From the NCBI GenBank assembly GCA_964600665.1, contig CAZRKC010000034.1, forward strand, positions 1-25,616: a stretch of 25,616 nt of DNA. The letters run 5' to 3'. The position numbers and the translations under genes are program-made. The stretch is from CAZRKC01 sp964600665. GTDB taxonomy: Bacteria; Bacillota; SLNR01. The notes below the pieces were generated by a model. The model had not been told where the DNA came from, did not search any database, and saw only the letters and a program-made list of their open reading frames with translations. Shown one piece after another: positions 24,059-25,616 of the stretch (position 1 is its first letter; every line of letters starts with the position of its first letter).

Positions 24059-25174
24059 TTAACGCGCTTTTTCAAATACACCATTTTCGACCTTCAAAAT
24101 CAGTGCTTCTTTATTGACATCACCATTTGCTTGGAATGATGTTTTACCAGACACCCCAGGATAATCAGTCGTATCGAGGATTGCCTGTCGAATTGCGGCT
24201 GGATCTCCAGCACCTGCGTCGATAGCAGCTGCAACGATCTTCATGGCATCATATGCCTGCGCAGCAAACATGTCCGGATCTTCATTGAACTTCGCTTTAA
24301 ATGCGGTAATAAATGCTTGCACATCAGCTGAAGGATCGCCAGGATAGAAGCCTGCAGTAAAGACTGCACCTTCAACTGAATCTCCACCCAGCTCGATTAA
24401 TACTGGTGAGTAGAATCCGTCAGCACCAAGAAGTTGAACATTCATATCTTGCGTAAGTGCTTGTTGTGCAATTCTTGCTGCCTCAGTGTAGTACCCACCG
24501 ATAAAAAGCGTATCGGGTTGTTTTCTCTTGATACTGGTAAGTACAGCACTGAAGTCACTTTCACCATCCGTGTAACTTTCAACTGCAACCAAGACTTGCA
24601 GGTCACGTGCCTTACTTTCAGCGGCAGCTCGCAGAGCGTCACCGTAATCATTTTTAGCATACAGAATAGCAACCTTTTTTGCATCGAGTTCTTCAACCGC
24701 ATACTCAATGATCTGAGCTGCTTGAACATCATCTGTGAGGCAATTACGGAATACAAAATCGCTTATGTCAGGAATTCCTGTAGCTGTTGCAGATGATGAA
24801 AATACAATTACATTGGAACCATCGGCGAGTTCAGCAACAGTTTTTGTCTCACCACTAAGCACTGGGCCCATGATTGCAACTACACCATCTACATCAATCA
24901 ACTTATTGGCGGCAAGAGCAGCATCTGCAGGTACACCTTTTGAATCTTCCGCAATCAATTTTAGGAGTTTACCATCAATCCCACCGGCCTTGTTTATCTC
25001 ATCGATAGCAATTTCAATACCCTTTTTCGTACTAAGTCCATATGATGCATAATCTCCAGATAGTGGGCCAATCATACCAATTTTGAGCTCTTCTTTGGGT
25101 GCTGGGGTACAACCTGCGAATAATCCTGTGACAAGAATAGCGACCAGAAATAGTGCGATCGTTTTAACCTTCAT
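24059..25174 (-). CDS. livJ: Branched-chain amino acid ABC transporter substrate-binding lipoprotein
   Basis: This 371-residue extracytoplasmic binding protein has a lipoprotein signal: KVKT, a hydrophobic core (6-18) and LFAGC with C22 as the lipid-anchored residue. The mature part is a Peripla_BP_6 (LivJ/AmiC) fold: LKIGMIGPLSGDYASYG, IDEINKAGGIDGK, AIMGPVLSGETKTVAELA, SSSATATGIPDI, KVAILYAKNDYGDALR and MFAAQAYDAMKIVAAAIDAG. It captures branched-chain amino acids, or possibly other amino acids or amides, outside the membrane and delivers them to LivHM. The start follows AGGAGG by 10 bases. It is the first gene after the T-box leader. The exact ligand is inferred from context. Confidence 0.92.
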   Translation of the reverse strand: MKVKTIALFLVAILVTGLFAGCTPAPKEELKIGMIGPLSGDYASYGLSTKKGIEIAIDEINKAGGIDGKLLKLIAEDSKGVPADAALAANKLIDVDGVVAIMGPVLSGETKTVAELADGSNVIVFSSSATATGIPDISDFVFRNCLTDDVQAAQIIEYAVEELDAKKVAILYAKNDYGDALRAAAESKARDLQVLVAVESYTDGESDFSAVLTSIKRKQPDTLFIGGYYTEAARIAQQALTQDMNVQLLGADGFYSPVLIELGGDSVEGAVFTAGFYPGDPSADVQAFITAFKAKFNEDPDMFAAQAYDAMKIVAAAIDAGAGDPAAIRQAILDTTDYPGVSGKTSFQANGDVNKEALILKVENGVFEKAR

Positions 25175-25237
25175 AATTTAATGGCCTCCTTCATATTGTT
25201 CTAATGAACCGAAATACTGAAAAACACCCCCCTTGCG

Positions 25238-25495
25238 CGAAAAAAAAGCCGTCCAAAGCATTGCTTGGGACGAGACAATACCCGTGGTACCACCCTTTTT
25301 TGCATTTGCTTCGCAGCAGATGCCTCTGTGTGACTGACACGCACGCAGTCACGGCACTCTAACGGGTGCACACCGGCTAAGCTTACTCAATTCAGCTAGC
25401 AGCTCCAAGGCGACTTTCAGAATATAACCTGCCCCGGCTTTCACCATCCCGGGTCTCTTGAGCAGATCTGATATTCTTACTCTTCTTATCATCAC
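25238..25495 (-). ncRNA. T-box leader controlling the liv transporter (probable Val specifier)
   Basis: Read on the minus strand, the leader has the T-box sequence AAGGGTGGTACCACG (25297-25283), whose antiterminator bulge pairs with the uncharged tRNA acceptor end. It is followed by a terminator hairpin (25272-25250, CGTCC/GGACG arms) with eight U. Stem I is visible: AAGAGTAAGAATAT (25484-25471) pairs its AGAATAT with ATATTCT (25425-25419), and an apical ATGGTGAAAGCC loop lies between. Below that pair the AGTA/GAA loop E signature puts the specifier at 25414-25412, GUC (valine). Low valyl-tRNA charging would then relieve termination. The T-box itself is clear; the codon assignment is by eye. 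Confidence 0.9.
25240..25272 (-). terminator. T-box leader terminator
   Basis: CGTCC-C-AAGC-AAT-GCTT-T-GGACG (25272-25250 on the minus strand) followed by GC and a run of T (25248-25240) is the intrinsic terminator of the T-box switch, 66 bases upstream of the binding-protein start. Confidence 0.85.
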
Positions 25496-25520
25496 ATTAT
25501 TAATATAAATAGACTTTTTT

Positions 25521-25549
25521 ATTATACCTCAATTATAATGCTGATGCAA
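25521..25549 (-). promoter_or_regulatory. Promoter of the T-box/liv operon
   Basis: TTGCAT (25549-25544) and TATAAT (25526-25521) are 17 bases apart on the minus strand. Transcription would start near 25514, about 20 bases before stem I of the T-box. The IS256-type end at 25564 lies only 14 bases upstream of the -35. Confidence 0.7.
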
Positions 25550-25563
25550 GTAATGAACCGATG

Positions 25564-25616
25564 GATTAAGTCCGTATAATGGTGTAAAAAGAAAGAAGCA
25601 ATAAAAGCGAGCCAAA
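25564..25616 (+). mobile_element. Left end of a second IS256-type element (runs off the window)
   Basis: Bases 25564-25616 repeat 6094-6145: the first 32 bases (gattaagtccgtataatgg, then tgtaaaaagaaag) are identical and the rest differ at only a few positions, with one extra base. This is the left inverted repeat and leader of the same IS type. Its transposase would lie to the right, outside the window, so whether it is intact cannot be seen. Confidence 0.75.

Noticed and set aside
25238..25495. tRNA gene or SAM-type riboswitch upstream of the transporter
   Set aside because: The GGGTGGTACC motif followed by a terminator, and the stem I features, are specific to T-boxes; no cloverleaf is present.

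Overview
The window reads as chromosomal DNA of a low- to mid-GC member of the Bacillota, most likely a clostridial-type anaerobe. The evidence is strong AGGAGG-type ribosome sites, several TTG starts, a T-box leader, bacillithiol genes, and intrinsic terminators with short U runs. The species cannot be fixed from sequence reading alone. Almost everything is on the minus strand. The only plus-strand genes are a small regulator/membrane protein pair near 9.1-9.6 kb and a dead IS256-type transposase.

Layout from right to left, in the direction of transcription. (1) At 25564 a copy of an IS256-type terminal sequence begins and runs off the window. (2) A promoter (25521-25549) and a T-box leader, with probable valine specifier GUC, precede a complete branched-chain amino acid ABC transporter: substrate-binding lipoprotein, LivH, LivM, LivG, LivF. 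(3) Directly downstream, with no visible terminator, come bshC-bshB1-bshA, which together encode bacillithiol biosynthesis. (4) A terminator follows and then typA/bipA, whose best promoter lies upstream of that same terminator hairpin. (5) Next are two different MFS transporters, a Cof-type HAD phosphatase, D-Ala-D-Ala ligase and a DUF1893 protein, the last four tightly packed. (6) An accessory stretch (about 5.9-9.9 kb) holds a possible gene relic, an XRE regulator with a three-helix membrane protein, a tandem HD-GYP protein and a decayed IS256-type element. (7) The left part is a compact operon: a tartrate/D-malate dehydrogenase family enzyme, a beta-CASP metallo-beta-lactamase nuclease, an M20 metallopeptidase and dihydroxy-acid dehydratase. 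(8) Bases 1-55 look like the end of another insertion sequence.

The genes are mostly known families. T-box control ties branched-chain amino acid uptake to tRNA charging, and IlvD makes the 2-keto acid precursors of the same amino acids. BshA uses UDP-GlcNAc and L-malate, BshB1 deacetylates the product and BshC adds cysteine.

The least expected structure is a duplication of the promoter, leader and first codons of the dehydrogenase gene (5775-5925), found again at 8727-8873. There the start codon is mutated to ACG, and the copy now sits in front of the HD-GYP gene. Other points for a second look are a 130-base inverted-repeat insert inside the IS remnant, a terminator inside the apparent typA leader, and an unexplained reading-frame relic at 9708-9900. 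I see no CRISPR array, no tRNA or rRNA gene and no obvious defence system.
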